64,000 nt of DNA from Streptomyces sp. STR69 (lineage in GTDB: Bacteria > Actinomycetota > Actinomycetes > Streptomycetales > Streptomycetaceae): assembly GCF_024519455.1 (NCBI RefSeq), contig NZ_JALJRY010000018.1:1-64000 (forward strand), given 5' to 3'. Each line of letters starts with the position of its first letter. The first letter of the stretch is position 1. Position numbers and translations under genes: made by a program. This document shows positions 17,206-25,500 of the stretch, in pieces. The notes beneath the pieces are model-generated. The model was not told the origin of the DNA. It did no database searches and saw only the letters and a program-made list of their open reading frames with translations.

Positions 17206-17553
17206 ATGCCCGACGGCGTATCGAACGGCCAGCAGTCATCAGAGAGCTCGACCCGCAATGGGGTCCAGGCTCTGGAGACGGCGTTCAGCGGCATCCAGAA
17301 CTCGAAGCAGGACGTCGAGAACACGAGGTTCAACCTCGCCTCGGGATACCAGGGCAGCGACGGCGGCAAGTACGGCGGCCTGATCAGCCAGTGGGAGGAC
17401 CAGTGCGACATCGTGCTGAAGAACCTCAAGGACGTCATCGAGGGGCTGAACCAGAGCCTCGTGCAGCACGGCAAGCAGCAGGGCTCGTCGAACGACTCCA
17501 TCGACCAGGCGTACAACCAGGCCCAGTCGGTGTTCGACACGCTCAGCGGCTGA
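17206..17553 (+). CDS. Esx-like (WXG100-related) small protein lacking the WXG motif
   Basis: The product has 115 residues and is predicted as two long helices joined near residues 48-56 by YQGSDGGKYG, where WXG100 proteins have Trp-X-Gly. A Ser/Gln/Asn-rich N-terminal tail precedes helix 1. The start has GGGAAGG 8 bases upstream. It lies just after eccB and before a canonical WXG100 gene, the usual position of an esx pair, so the two products probably form a heterodimer secreted by the system. No C-terminal YxxxD/E signal is visible in this one. Confidence 0.8.
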   Translation: MPDGVSNGQQSSESSTRNGVQALETAFSGIQNSKQDVENTRFNLASGYQGSDGGKYGGLISQWEDQCDIVLKNLKDVIEGLNQSLVQHGKQQGSSNDSIDQAYNQAQSVFDTLSG

Positions 17554-17637
17554 CGCTTCACCCGGCTCCGCCTGGGCACCCCGGGTGACCCAGGACATTT
17601 CCGCACCCCTGATGACCGTTGTGAGAAGAGGACTCGA

Positions 17638-17961
17638 ATGGCCGACAACCTGACCGACGGTTTCATCTACGTCGACTACTCCCACATGGACAACGCGGCC
17701 GATGACCTGGTCAGCCAGACCAAGGCGATCGCCAACACGCTGTCCTCCCTGGAGTTGGAGCTCAACGAACTCTCCAAGACGTGGTACGGCTCGGACGCCG
17801 ACATGTACCGGCAGAAGCAGCAGGCCTGGGACAACGCTGTCAAGGCCATGGAGCAGTTGCTCAGCACGCACGCCACGCTGCTCAACGACGTCTCCGGCAA
17901 CTACCGCTACAGCGAGCAGTCCCTCGCCCAGATGTGGTCGGACATCCCCATCGGCAGGTGA
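17638..17961 (+). CDS. WXG100 family Esx protein
   Basis: The product has 107 residues and is two-helical, with WYG at residues 50-52 (LSKTWYGSDADMY), the WXG100 hallmark. Near the C terminus, YRYSE fits the YxxxD/E T7SS secretion signal. The start has GAGAAGAGGA upstream. Its partner is most likely the Trp-less Esx-like protein 84 bases upstream. In known systems the dimer is exported through EccC recognition of the YxxxD/E-bearing subunit. Confidence 0.92.
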   Translation: MADNLTDGFIYVDYSHMDNAADDLVSQTKAIANTLSSLELELNELSKTWYGSDADMYRQKQQAWDNAVKAMEQLLSTHATLLNDVSGNYRYSEQSLAQMWSDIPIGR

Positions 17962-18064
17962 ACCGGTGACCGGTCGGGCGCGGCGCCTTCGCCCGCCCGG
18001 CCCGGCACGCCGGAACGGCACAGCGAACTGACGGCGACAACGCGCCTCTCGGGAGGGGACCACC

Positions 18065-18520
18065 GTGGCAGACGTGACCCGGATGGACAGTGCGTGGCTA
18101 CAGAACTTCCTCACCAACAACATCGAGCCGTTCAGCAAGGCGATCGACACCATCGAGAACGTCGACGACCCGTCGCCGAGCCTGGGGACCGTCATCGGCG
18201 GGAAGGTCACCGACACCTCCCGCCCGCAGAACAAGCCGCTCGCCATCGGAAAGATGGCCGTGGACGACTCCGTGCAGGGCCTCAGCCTGAACAAGGCGGT
18301 GGCGTCCGCGGCGCAGTCGATCATCACCATCTACGAGGACCAGGCGGACCTCTTCTCCAACATCCACGACGACATCAAGACCACCATCGACACCCTCCTC
18401 ACGACACAGAACACCAACCTGACCCAGATCGAGGGGAAGGACTTCCTGGACGTGTTCTCCAACGTCGACGGTGACCTCAGCGGATCAAGCGGGACCAGCG
18501 GCTCCGGTTCCGGCTCCTGA
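18065..18520 (+). CDS. Small helical T7SS-locus protein, probably a secreted partner
   Basis: The GTG start at 18065 has GGGAGGGGACC upstream. The product has 151 residues: a helical N terminus (MDSAWLQNFLTNNIEPFSKAIDTI), a loop, a long helix (LNKAVASAAQSIITIYEDQADLFSNIHDDIKTT is its core region at about 79-110), and a Gly/Ser-rich tail. It resembles WXG100-like accessory proteins in length and helix layout but has no WXG. It lies in the run of esx-type genes and shares their spacing. I do not recognise a named family. Export with, or chaperoning of, the large protein downstream is the natural guess. Confidence 0.75.
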   Translation: MADVTRMDSAWLQNFLTNNIEPFSKAIDTIENVDDPSPSLGTVIGGKVTDTSRPQNKPLAIGKMAVDDSVQGLSLNKAVASAAQSIITIYEDQADLFSNIHDDIKTTIDTLLTTQNTNLTQIEGKDFLDVFSNVDGDLSGSSGTSGSGSGS

Positions 18521-18571
18521 GGTCCGTCCGCTCGTACTCGGCCATCGCATCCATCGGACGGAGATCCCCCC

Positions 18572-21500
18572 ATGCCGGTGTCACCACTCGACGACACCAA
18601 CGACAACTGGTACACCGCCGTCCAGTTGTTCACCGGTTATCCGCTGCCCAAGCGGAGCACCGTGTTCGACACCTTGAAAGGGAACAATGAAATCCCTCTC
18701 ATGAAGGTGGAGATCTCCAAGAAGAACATGGAGGCGGTGGATCCGCACGACCTCCACTGGATCGTCGAGAACGCCGGCTGGCGCATCGAGAACACCGACT
18801 TCGTCATCCCCTTCTACATCGCGGGGGGAAACGGCGCTCAGGACGACGTGTCGATGCACAAGGCCCGCATCACCCTGCTCGGCACCAACGGTCACGACGT
18901 CCCGGCCGGCGGCATCGACATGGGCGGAAAGTTCGCCAGCAGCTACAAACTCGGTGACTCACCGACCAGTTGGGACTCCGCACCCTGGACCCAGTACGCC
19001 TACGGCGGCGGCCTCGCCCTGATGCGGCTGATGGACACGCCGAACACCACCAAGGACTTCAGCTGGAACAACCTGCTGGTCGATCAGAAGGACGCCGTCG
19101 ACCTCGGTTCCTTCACCAGCGCCGCCGACGCCTTCGACCGCTCCGCGCTGTTCTTCAAGAACCAGCTCGACCAGCTCCAGACCTGGGAGAACGCGCTGGG
19201 CAAGGAGGACTCCTCGTGGCGCGGAAACGCGGCGGGTCTGTTCTGGGACCTCGTCCACATCCTCCGCAAGAAGTACGAGGCCTACGACAAGAAGCTGCGC
19301 CCCGGCGGCGGCGCGACGTCCGCGCACGGGGACGCCCTGCGGCAGGCGCGGCAGGACTTCATGAACGCGGCGGGCGACCTCTACAACGCCTGGAACTCCT
19401 GGCAGTTGCAGATGGGCAATCCACTGCGGTGGCTGTACGACGACCTTGCGGACATCGCCAACTGGGTGTGGGACAACAACATCACCCACATCAACCATGA
19501 GTTCAACTACACGGCCGAAAGCTATTCGGACTCGTACTCCACCGACGCCGGGTTCCTGCAGGACCTCAACGCCCCGCGTACCGGTCCGCTCGGGCGGCTG
19601 GACGACATCGGCACCTGGAAGAAGGTCGGCGAACACGCCGTAGGACAGTGGCAGCAGTCGATCCGGGACAACCTCGAAACGCCCGCCTCGCATGCAATGA
19701 CGGTGATCTACAACAGTTGGGGAAGCTTCAAGTTCCCTGAGGTGAAGTCGACGGGCGACGAGACCCTGAAGGACTTCTACGCGCAGGAGCAGTCGGACCT
19801 CGCGCAGGAGAAGGCCGACGCGGCGGCGGCCAAGGCCGCGGCCGACGCCAAGGCCGCGCAGGACAAGTACGACAAGGACAAGGCCGACGCCGACGCCAAG
19901 GCCGCCAAGGACAAAGCCGACGCGGACGCCAAGGAGGCCGCCGCCGAGGCGAAGTACGACAAGGACAAGCAGGACGCCGACGCGAAGGCGGCCAAGGACA
20001 AAGCCGACGCGGACGCGAAGGAGGCGGCTGCCACCGCCAAGTACGACAAGGACAAGGCCGACGCCGACGCCAAAGCGGCGAAGGACAAGGCCGACGCGGA
20101 CGCGAAGGAAGCCGCCGCCGAGGCGAAGTACGACAAGGACAAGCAGGACGCGGAGGCCCAGGCCGCCAAGGACAAGGCCGACGCGGACGCCAAGGAAGCC
20201 GCCGCGCAGGCGCAGTACGACAAGGACAAGAAGGAAGCGCTGAACCTGTCGTCGGGTCTCAACACGGACACCGGCACGCCGACCCCGGAGCAGGTGGGCT
20301 ACAGATCCACCATGCCGCTGAACTCCAATGACTCCAGCAGCTCCTCGGTGACGAACCCGGACGGCAGCACCTCCCTGCTCAACCCCGACGGCTCGGTCAC
20401 CACGACCTTCCCGGACGGCAGTACCACGACCGTCGACCCGAACGCGGGCATCTCGACGGTGACCCTGCCGGACGGTTCGACCATCACCGCGCCGCTGAAC
20501 CCCGGTGACACCGGCACCTCCTCGGTGACGAACCCGAACGGTTCCACGTCCACGCTCAACCCGGACGGCTCGGTCACGACGAAGTTCCCGGACGGCAGTA
20601 CCACCACCGTCGACCCGAACGCCGGTACGTCCACGGTGACGTTGCCGAACGGCACCTCGGTCACCTCCCCGCTGAACGGCGGCGGTACCGTCGTCGGCCC
20701 GGACGGCAGCACCTCCGTGGTGAACAGCGACGGTTCGGTGACCACGACGTATCCGGACGGCAGTGTCAGGACGGTCGACCCGACCGCCGGCACCTCCACG
20801 CTGACCCTGCCGGACGGCACCTCGGTGACCACTCCGCTGAACCCGGGCGGTTCGGTGGTGAGCCCCGACGGCAGCACGACGACGCTCAACCCGGGCGGCA
20901 CCGTGACGACCACGTACCCCGACGGCAGCTCGATGACCATCGACCCGAACGCCGGTACGTCGACCATCACCCAGCCCGACGGCACGTCCGTCACCAGCCC
21001 GCTCAACCCGGCGCAGACGAGCCCCACGCTCACCGAACCGACGCTGACGACCCCGACGCTGCCGGACACCACGGTGACGACCCCGGTCAACGACCCGACT
21101 GCCAACCCGACGGTGACGATTCCCAGTCCCACGGTGACGACCCCCACGGTGACCATCCCGCCGGCCACCGTCCATTCGCTCAACCCGGTCGCCACCACGT
21201 CCGTACCGACGCTGACGACACCCTCGTTGTCGTCCGGCACCGGTGTCGGCGGCGGCATCGGTTCCTCGACCACGCTGAACGGTGGCGTATCGACGTCCAG
21301 CGATCCCGGCTACGACGACTACGAGTACCAGTCGCCCTACTCCCCGGCCACCCTCACCCCCCCCGCCACGGCGACCGCCGCCGCGGCGAGCAGCGGCACG
21401 CCGCTGAACTCCGGTGGCTTCCCTCCCATGTCCGGGGGCACGGGCGGTGCGGGCTCCGGGTCCGGGTCGGGGTCCGGCGAGCGGGTGCGCAACGTGATGG

Positions 21501-21781
21501 ACGAGACCGGGGTCACCACCCGGGGCGCCGGCAACCGCCGTGGGCGGGCCGCCACCCGCGCCGCGCAGCGGGTCGAGGACGAAGAGGAGGCCCTGGTGCC
21601 CGGCTTCGGCAGGGGCACGGCCACGACGAGCGGGGGCATGCCGTACCTGCCCGGCGCCGGCGGCGGGCCCGGACAGACCCAGACCCAGAGCAGCGACCGT
21701 GAGCGCGGCTCGTGGGCCGAGGAGGACGACGACGTCTGGGGTACGGACGAAGGAGGCGCACCGGCGGTGATCGGTCGATGA
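18572..21781 (+). CDS. AAWKG-like T7SS protein with Lys/Asp/Ala helical repeats and Asp-Gly-Ser repeats
   Basis: The product has 1069 residues; GGAGATCC precedes the ATG. Residues 1-200 have the opening typical of Streptomyces AAWKG-family T7SS proteins (NWYTAVQLFTGYPLP ... GNNEIPLMKVEIS). Residues about 195-260 form a WXG100-like helical pair around SSWRGNAAG. Residues about 410-555 are a 29-residue unit repeated four times (DADAKAAKDK ... AKYDKDK), likely one long charged helix. Residues about 590-815 are repeats of DGST/TTTVDPNAGTSTV/TLPDGTSV, likely beta. A Thr/Pro-rich stretch and a Gly-rich, acidic C terminus end the chain. The plan suggests an exported rod-like protein. Its stop overlaps the next start (ATGA at 21778). 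The family name is from memory and is moderately certain. Confidence 0.8.
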   Translation: MPVSPLDDTNDNWYTAVQLFTGYPLPKRSTVFDTLKGNNEIPLMKVEISKKNMEAVDPHDLHWIVENAGWRIENTDFVIPFYIAGGNGAQDDVSMHKARITLLGTNGHDVPAGGIDMGGKFASSYKLGDSPTSWDSAPWTQYAYGGGLALMRLMDTPNTTKDFSWNNLLVDQKDAVDLGSFTSAADAFDRSALFFKNQLDQLQTWENALGKEDSSWRGNAAGLFWDLVHILRKKYEAYDKKLRPGGGATSAHGDALRQARQDFMNAAGDLYNAWNSWQLQMGNPLRWLYDDLADIANWVWDNNITHINHEFNYTAESYSDSYSTDAGFLQDLNAPRTGPLGRLDDIGTWKKVGEHAVGQWQQSIRDNLETPASHAMTVIYNSWGSFKFPEVKSTGDETLKDFYAQEQSDLAQEKADAAAAKAAADAKAAQDKYDKDKADADAKAAKDKADADAKEAAAEAKYDKDKQDADAKAAKDKADADAKEAAATAKYDKDKADADAKAAKDKADADAKEAAAEAKYDKDKQDAEAQAAKDKADADAKEAAAQAQYDKDKKEALNLSSGLNTDTGTPTPEQVGYRSTMPLNSNDSSSSSVTNPDGSTSLLNPDGSVTTTFPDGSTTTVDPNAGISTVTLPDGSTITAPLNPGDTGTSSVTNPNGSTSTLNPDGSVTTKFPDGSTTTVDPNAGTSTVTLPNGTSVTSPLNGGGTVVGPDGSTSVVNSDGSVTTTYPDGSVRTVDPTAGTSTLTLPDGTSVTTPLNPGGSVVSPDGSTTTLNPGGTVTTTYPDGSSMTIDPNAGTSTITQPDGTSVTSPLNPAQTSPTLTEPTLTTPTLPDTTVTTPVNDPTANPTVTIPSPTVTTPTVTIPPATVHSLNPVATTSVPTLTTPSLSSGTGVGGGIGSSTTLNGGVSTSSDPGYDDYEYQSPYSPATLTPPATATAAAASSGTPLNSGGFPPMSGGTGGAGSGSGSGSGERVRNVMDETGVTTRGAGNRRGRAATRAAQRVEDEEEALVPGFGRGTATTSGGMPYLPGAGGGPGQTQTQSSDRERGSWAEEDDDVWGTDEGGAPAVIGR
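19868..20215 (+). repeat. 87-bp tandem repeat, four units, inside the AAWKG-like gene
   Basis: TACGACAAGGACAAG recurs at 19868, 19955, 20042, 20129 and (start of a fifth partial) 20216, exactly 87 bases apart. Each unit encodes 29 residues rich in Asp, Ala and Lys. Units differ at scattered third positions and at one residue (Q/A/Q/K at the end), so the array is old enough to have drifted but keeps its length. Confidence 0.9.
20342..21020 (+). repeat. Imperfect ~52-59-codon repeats (Asp-Gly-Ser type) inside the AAWKG-like gene
   Basis: Four diverged units carry the sequence of motifs PDGST, YPDGSxxT, DPNAGTST and LPDGTSVT. The first two start 177 bases apart (TCCTCGGTGACGAAC at 20342 and 20519); later ones are shorter. 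The peptide pattern of alternating Thr/Val/Ser with turn-forming DG suggests stacked beta strands. Confidence 0.75.
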
Positions 21782-22242
21782 GGGAATCCATGGAGGAGCG
21801 GATCGCCAAGGCGACCGCGGAGTTGCGGGCGACCGAGGCGGCGGTCGCCCGGACCGAGGCGGAGCTGCGGCACGCCTCGGTGACGGTGGTGGCCCGGGAC
21901 CGCTCGGTGAAGGTCACGGTGGGCCCCCAGGGCGAGCTAACCGGTCTGGAGTTCCTGGACGGCAGGTACGGGAATCAGGAGGCCAAGCAACTGGCCGCCG
22001 CGATCCTGGAAGCGGCCGACCGGGGCCGCGCCCAGATGGCCCAGCAGGTGGTGGAGGCGTTCGAGCCGCTGGCCCGGTCCATCCCCCCGGTGCCGGGTGC
22101 CGACGGCTCCTCCGCCGACTGGGAGCGAATCTTCGGGTCCCTGTTCTCCGGCGGAGCGGCGGACCCCGGACCGTACCGCTCGCGCGGCGACCGGCTGCGC
22201 GACGAGATCGACGAGGACGCGGAGGCGGAACGTGGCAGGTGA
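21778..22242 (+). CDS. YbaB/EbfC-like protein in the T7SS operon
   Basis: The start ATG (21778) overlaps the stop of the upstream gene in an ATGA, which implies translational coupling. The product has 154 residues: a long N-terminal helix (EERIAKATAELRATEAAVARTEAEL), then strands with the YbaB hallmark of a charged basic strand followed by a turn and second strand (VKVTVGPQGELTGLEFL), then a helix (AKQLAAAILEAADRGRAQM) and an acidic/Arg tail. YbaB/EbfC proteins are small dimeric nucleoid-associated proteins; relatives sit in many actinobacterial T7SS loci with unclear function. It overlaps the next gene by 11 bases. Confidence 0.8.
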   Translation: MRESMEERIAKATAELRATEAAVARTEAELRHASVTVVARDRSVKVTVGPQGELTGLEFLDGRYGNQEAKQLAAAILEAADRGRAQMAQQVVEAFEPLARSIPPVPGADGSSADWERIFGSLFSGGAADPGPYRSRGDRLRDEIDEDAEAERGR

Positions 22243-22591
22243 CAAGTACACGGCGGACACGTCCCGGTTGCGGGCGGCTTCGGAGAACATCAAGTACATA
22301 GGCGACTTCGCCGGCAGCCTCAACGAGACCTTCAACTCCCAGCGCAGGCCGACCGACCAGTGGCCGGGGATCAACGACGAGTACGCCCTGCAGGCAGGCC
22401 AGACGTACCGGCAGAACGTCAACGACGTCCTCGACATCGGCACCGCGATCTTCGGAGCGATCGCGGGGATCGCCAAGGGAACGCTCGACAGCACCGCGCA
22501 GATCACCGGTACCCAGGGCTACGCGCTGGACAGCATCGCGCAGGTCGCGGCACAGACCTCGGACGAGTCGACCGGCGGCGGAAAGCACTGA
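22232..22591 (+). CDS. EspC-like/WXG100-like small protein, probable partner of the giant protein
   Basis: The GTG at 22232 is chosen for the GGAGGCGG site just before it; it overlaps the preceding stop by 11 bases. The product has 119 residues: a first helix (TSRLRAASENIKYIGDFAGSLNETF) of the form seen in EspC-type T7SS proteins, a loop with Gln-Arg-Arg-Pro, then a second helix and a hydrophobic Gly/Ala-rich stretch (TAIFGAIAGIAKG). The TGA ends one base before the GTG of the giant gene, so the two are translated together. T7SS polymorphic toxins usually need such a small helical partner encoded directly upstream. Confidence 0.75.
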   Translation: MAGDKYTADTSRLRAASENIKYIGDFAGSLNETFNSQRRPTDQWPGINDEYALQAGQTYRQNVNDVLDIGTAIFGAIAGIAKGTLDSTAQITGTQGYALDSIAQVAAQTSDESTGGGKH

Positions 22592-22592
22592 G

Positions 22593-25500
22593 GTGCTCGA
22601 CTTCCCGGAGTGGGCCAGGAAGCTGATCTTCGTCCTGATCGGCGAATGGCCCTTGCAGGCCAACGAGGACATGGCCTACGACAGCACGACCGCGTGGTCC
22701 GACCACGCGCGGCGGGTCCGGAACCTGCGGGCGCTGATCGTCAAGTCGATCGACGAGGCCGGCGCGGCGCTGCCGCCGGGCGTCGGGGACAGCTATGTGC
22801 GGGCCATGTCCACGCTGACCGGCGCCGGCGGCAGGGACTACCTGAACGAGTTCGCCGACGGGCTGGAGAAGATCGGGCAGGGTCAGGTCAAGAACTCCCG
22901 GGACATCATGGAGTCCAAGTGGAGCATCATCGCCGAACTGATCCACCTGATGCTGGAGTTGGCGCTCATCGCCGCCCTGTCCTTCTTCACCGGGGGCGCG
23001 TCCGCCGGTGAGGCGGCGCTGGCCAGGGCGCGGAGCCGACTGGCGATCCTGCTCGCCCTGGACCGGCTGCTGCAGCGTACGCACCTGATGCCGAGCATCT
23101 CGGAGGCGATCCAGGAGGCGTTCGAGACCTTCGCCGTCCGGCTGGCCATGCTCACGATCAACAAGGGCGACCACCGACCGGACGGGTTCAACTGGACCGA
23201 CATCGGCAAGTCGGCGCTCTTCGGCCTTGTCGTGGGCGGTCTGGCCCAGGGGCTGGACAAGGTCTTCCACAACTTCAAGAACCTGTTCAAGAACTTCGAC
23301 GACAACAAGTTCAACAAGAACCTGTTCCACGTCACGGGGGACTTCACGACCGAGGCAGTGGCGGAGGGGGCCGGCGAGACCCTGGTCAACGGTGTCCTCG
23401 ACGGCAAGTGGTCGTGGAGCTGGAACACCTTCGTCGGCGCGGGCCTGAGCGGCATCAGCGAACTCGCCGGCCACCACGTGTTCGAGGGCGCCGGCAGCTG
23501 GCTGGGCAGCAACTACTTCAAGAACGCCAACCTCAGGCTCGACCTGCAGAACACCAACACCTTCAACCAGCCCGGGGGCCCCGGCTCCGCCAAGTTCACC
23601 CCCACTCCCACCCCCGTCGTACCGCCGCCCTACACGCCGCCCGTACCGATCACCCCGGTGGAGAGCACGTTCAGCGCCGGCGATCCGCTGACCGCCGGCT
23701 ACCGGACACCGCCCCCCGAATACGAACCCGGCGTGCCGCACATCCCCACGGCCACGAACGAGTTCACGACGCCGGACTATTCGACACCGGACTTCACCGA
23801 ACCGTCCCTCACCCCGCCACCGACCCCGACCGTGCCCACGGTCGTGACCCCGGTCCCGATGCCGAGTCGAACGTCGAACGTGACGCCCACGTCCACGCCG
23901 ACGCCGAGTCCGGTGACCGAGGTGACGCCGGAACCGACACCGATCGTGACATCGAGTACCGCGCCACCGCGTTCAGCACCCGTACAGGACAACCGCACGC
24001 CCGAGGTGACACCCGATCCGACACCGATCGTGGCATCGGGCACTGCGCCACCGCGTTCGACACCCGTACAGGACAACCGCACACCCGAGGTGACACCGGA
24101 CCCGACACCGGTCGTAGGGCCGGACACGACCCGGGTTTCGGCCCCGACGCCGAGCCGGACATCGGATGTGACACCGACGCCGGAGCCGGTCCTGACTCCG
24201 GGCCAGGCTCCGGGGTCGACTGTGATGCCGACACCGTCGCCGAGCCGGACCTCGAACCCGACATCGAGTTCGGGGCCGGCCGAGGGTGAGGCTCCGGTTC
24301 CGCCGCCGGTTCTGAGCCCGGGGTCGGGCCCTGCGGTGACGCCGACGCCGAGCCGGATGTCCAACGTGACGCCCACGCCGAGTCCGGTGACCGAGGTGAC
24401 GCCGGAACCGACACCGGTCGTGACGTCGAGTGCCGCGCCGCCTCGTTCGGTGCCGGTGCAGGACGACCGGACACCCGAGGTGACGCCCACGCCCAAGCCC
24501 ACGCCGACCGTGTCCCCGGTACCGGGGACAACGGTGACGCCGGGGCCGGTCCGGACCTCGGCCGTGGCGCCGCCCCCGGCCTCGGCGGAGGGGAGGACAC
24601 CCGCCCCGGCCCCCGGCAACCCGGCGACCCCTGCTCCCGGCACGGGCAGTGCCCCCGCCAGGCCGTCGACCCCTGTCACCGCCTCACGCGACGCCTACGG
24701 CTCGGACAGCGGCGATGACGACACGGCGTCCTACAGCGGCACCGATTCCGATGCCGCCTCCGTCAATTCGGACACCACCTACGGTTCCGAGGACCTGCCC
24801 GTTTCGCCCATCACCCCGGTGACGTCGTCCGAGTCCTACGACTTCCCGGTTCCGGACACCACGACGACAACCCCCTACCCGAGTTCCCCCCCGAGCCCCG
24901 GCGCCGATCCGCGAGCGGCGCACGTGCGACAGCAGCCGCCGACCACCGAACGCCCGGTCCAGGACACGGAGAAGGAGCCGAGCCGCCCGCACACGGACGT
25001 CCGGCCGAGCACGCAGGCCGATGCCGTCGCAGCCGTCCTGGCCGGTGGGACGCCACCGATCACCCCGGCGGCACAGTCGGTGAACCGGCCCGGCAGCCCC
25101 GTGCCGTCGGTGACCTCGTCCTCCGTACCGGCGGTGGCGGTGCCCGCGTCGAGGCCGCGTTCCGCCAGCGAGAGCGCACCCGATCAGCCGTACGGCCCGG
25201 GCCGTCCCGACGTTGTGGCGCCGCCGTCGGCCGTGGCCACGTCCAGCCGGGCCGCGGCCGACGCATCACACGATTCCCCGTCCGGCACGAGCGGGCCCCG
25301 GGATTCACGGCCGGACGCCGCCCCCGACGACATCGCCGCCGCCCCCGATCCGGCGGTCCACAGTGTGGTCACCACCTCCGCCTCGACACCGCAGGCCGGG
25401 GTGACAGGTGGGCCGGCGTCCGTTTCCGGGGCCGACGCCACTCCCGAACCCCGCCCCGTCGCCGCTTCGTTGCCGCCGCCCCTGTCGCGGGTCAGCTTCA

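Noticed and set aside
19868..20215. Regular repeats considered as a CRISPR array
   Set aside because: The repeats are contiguous 87-bp coding units without spacers, in frame inside a gene; no cas genes are present.
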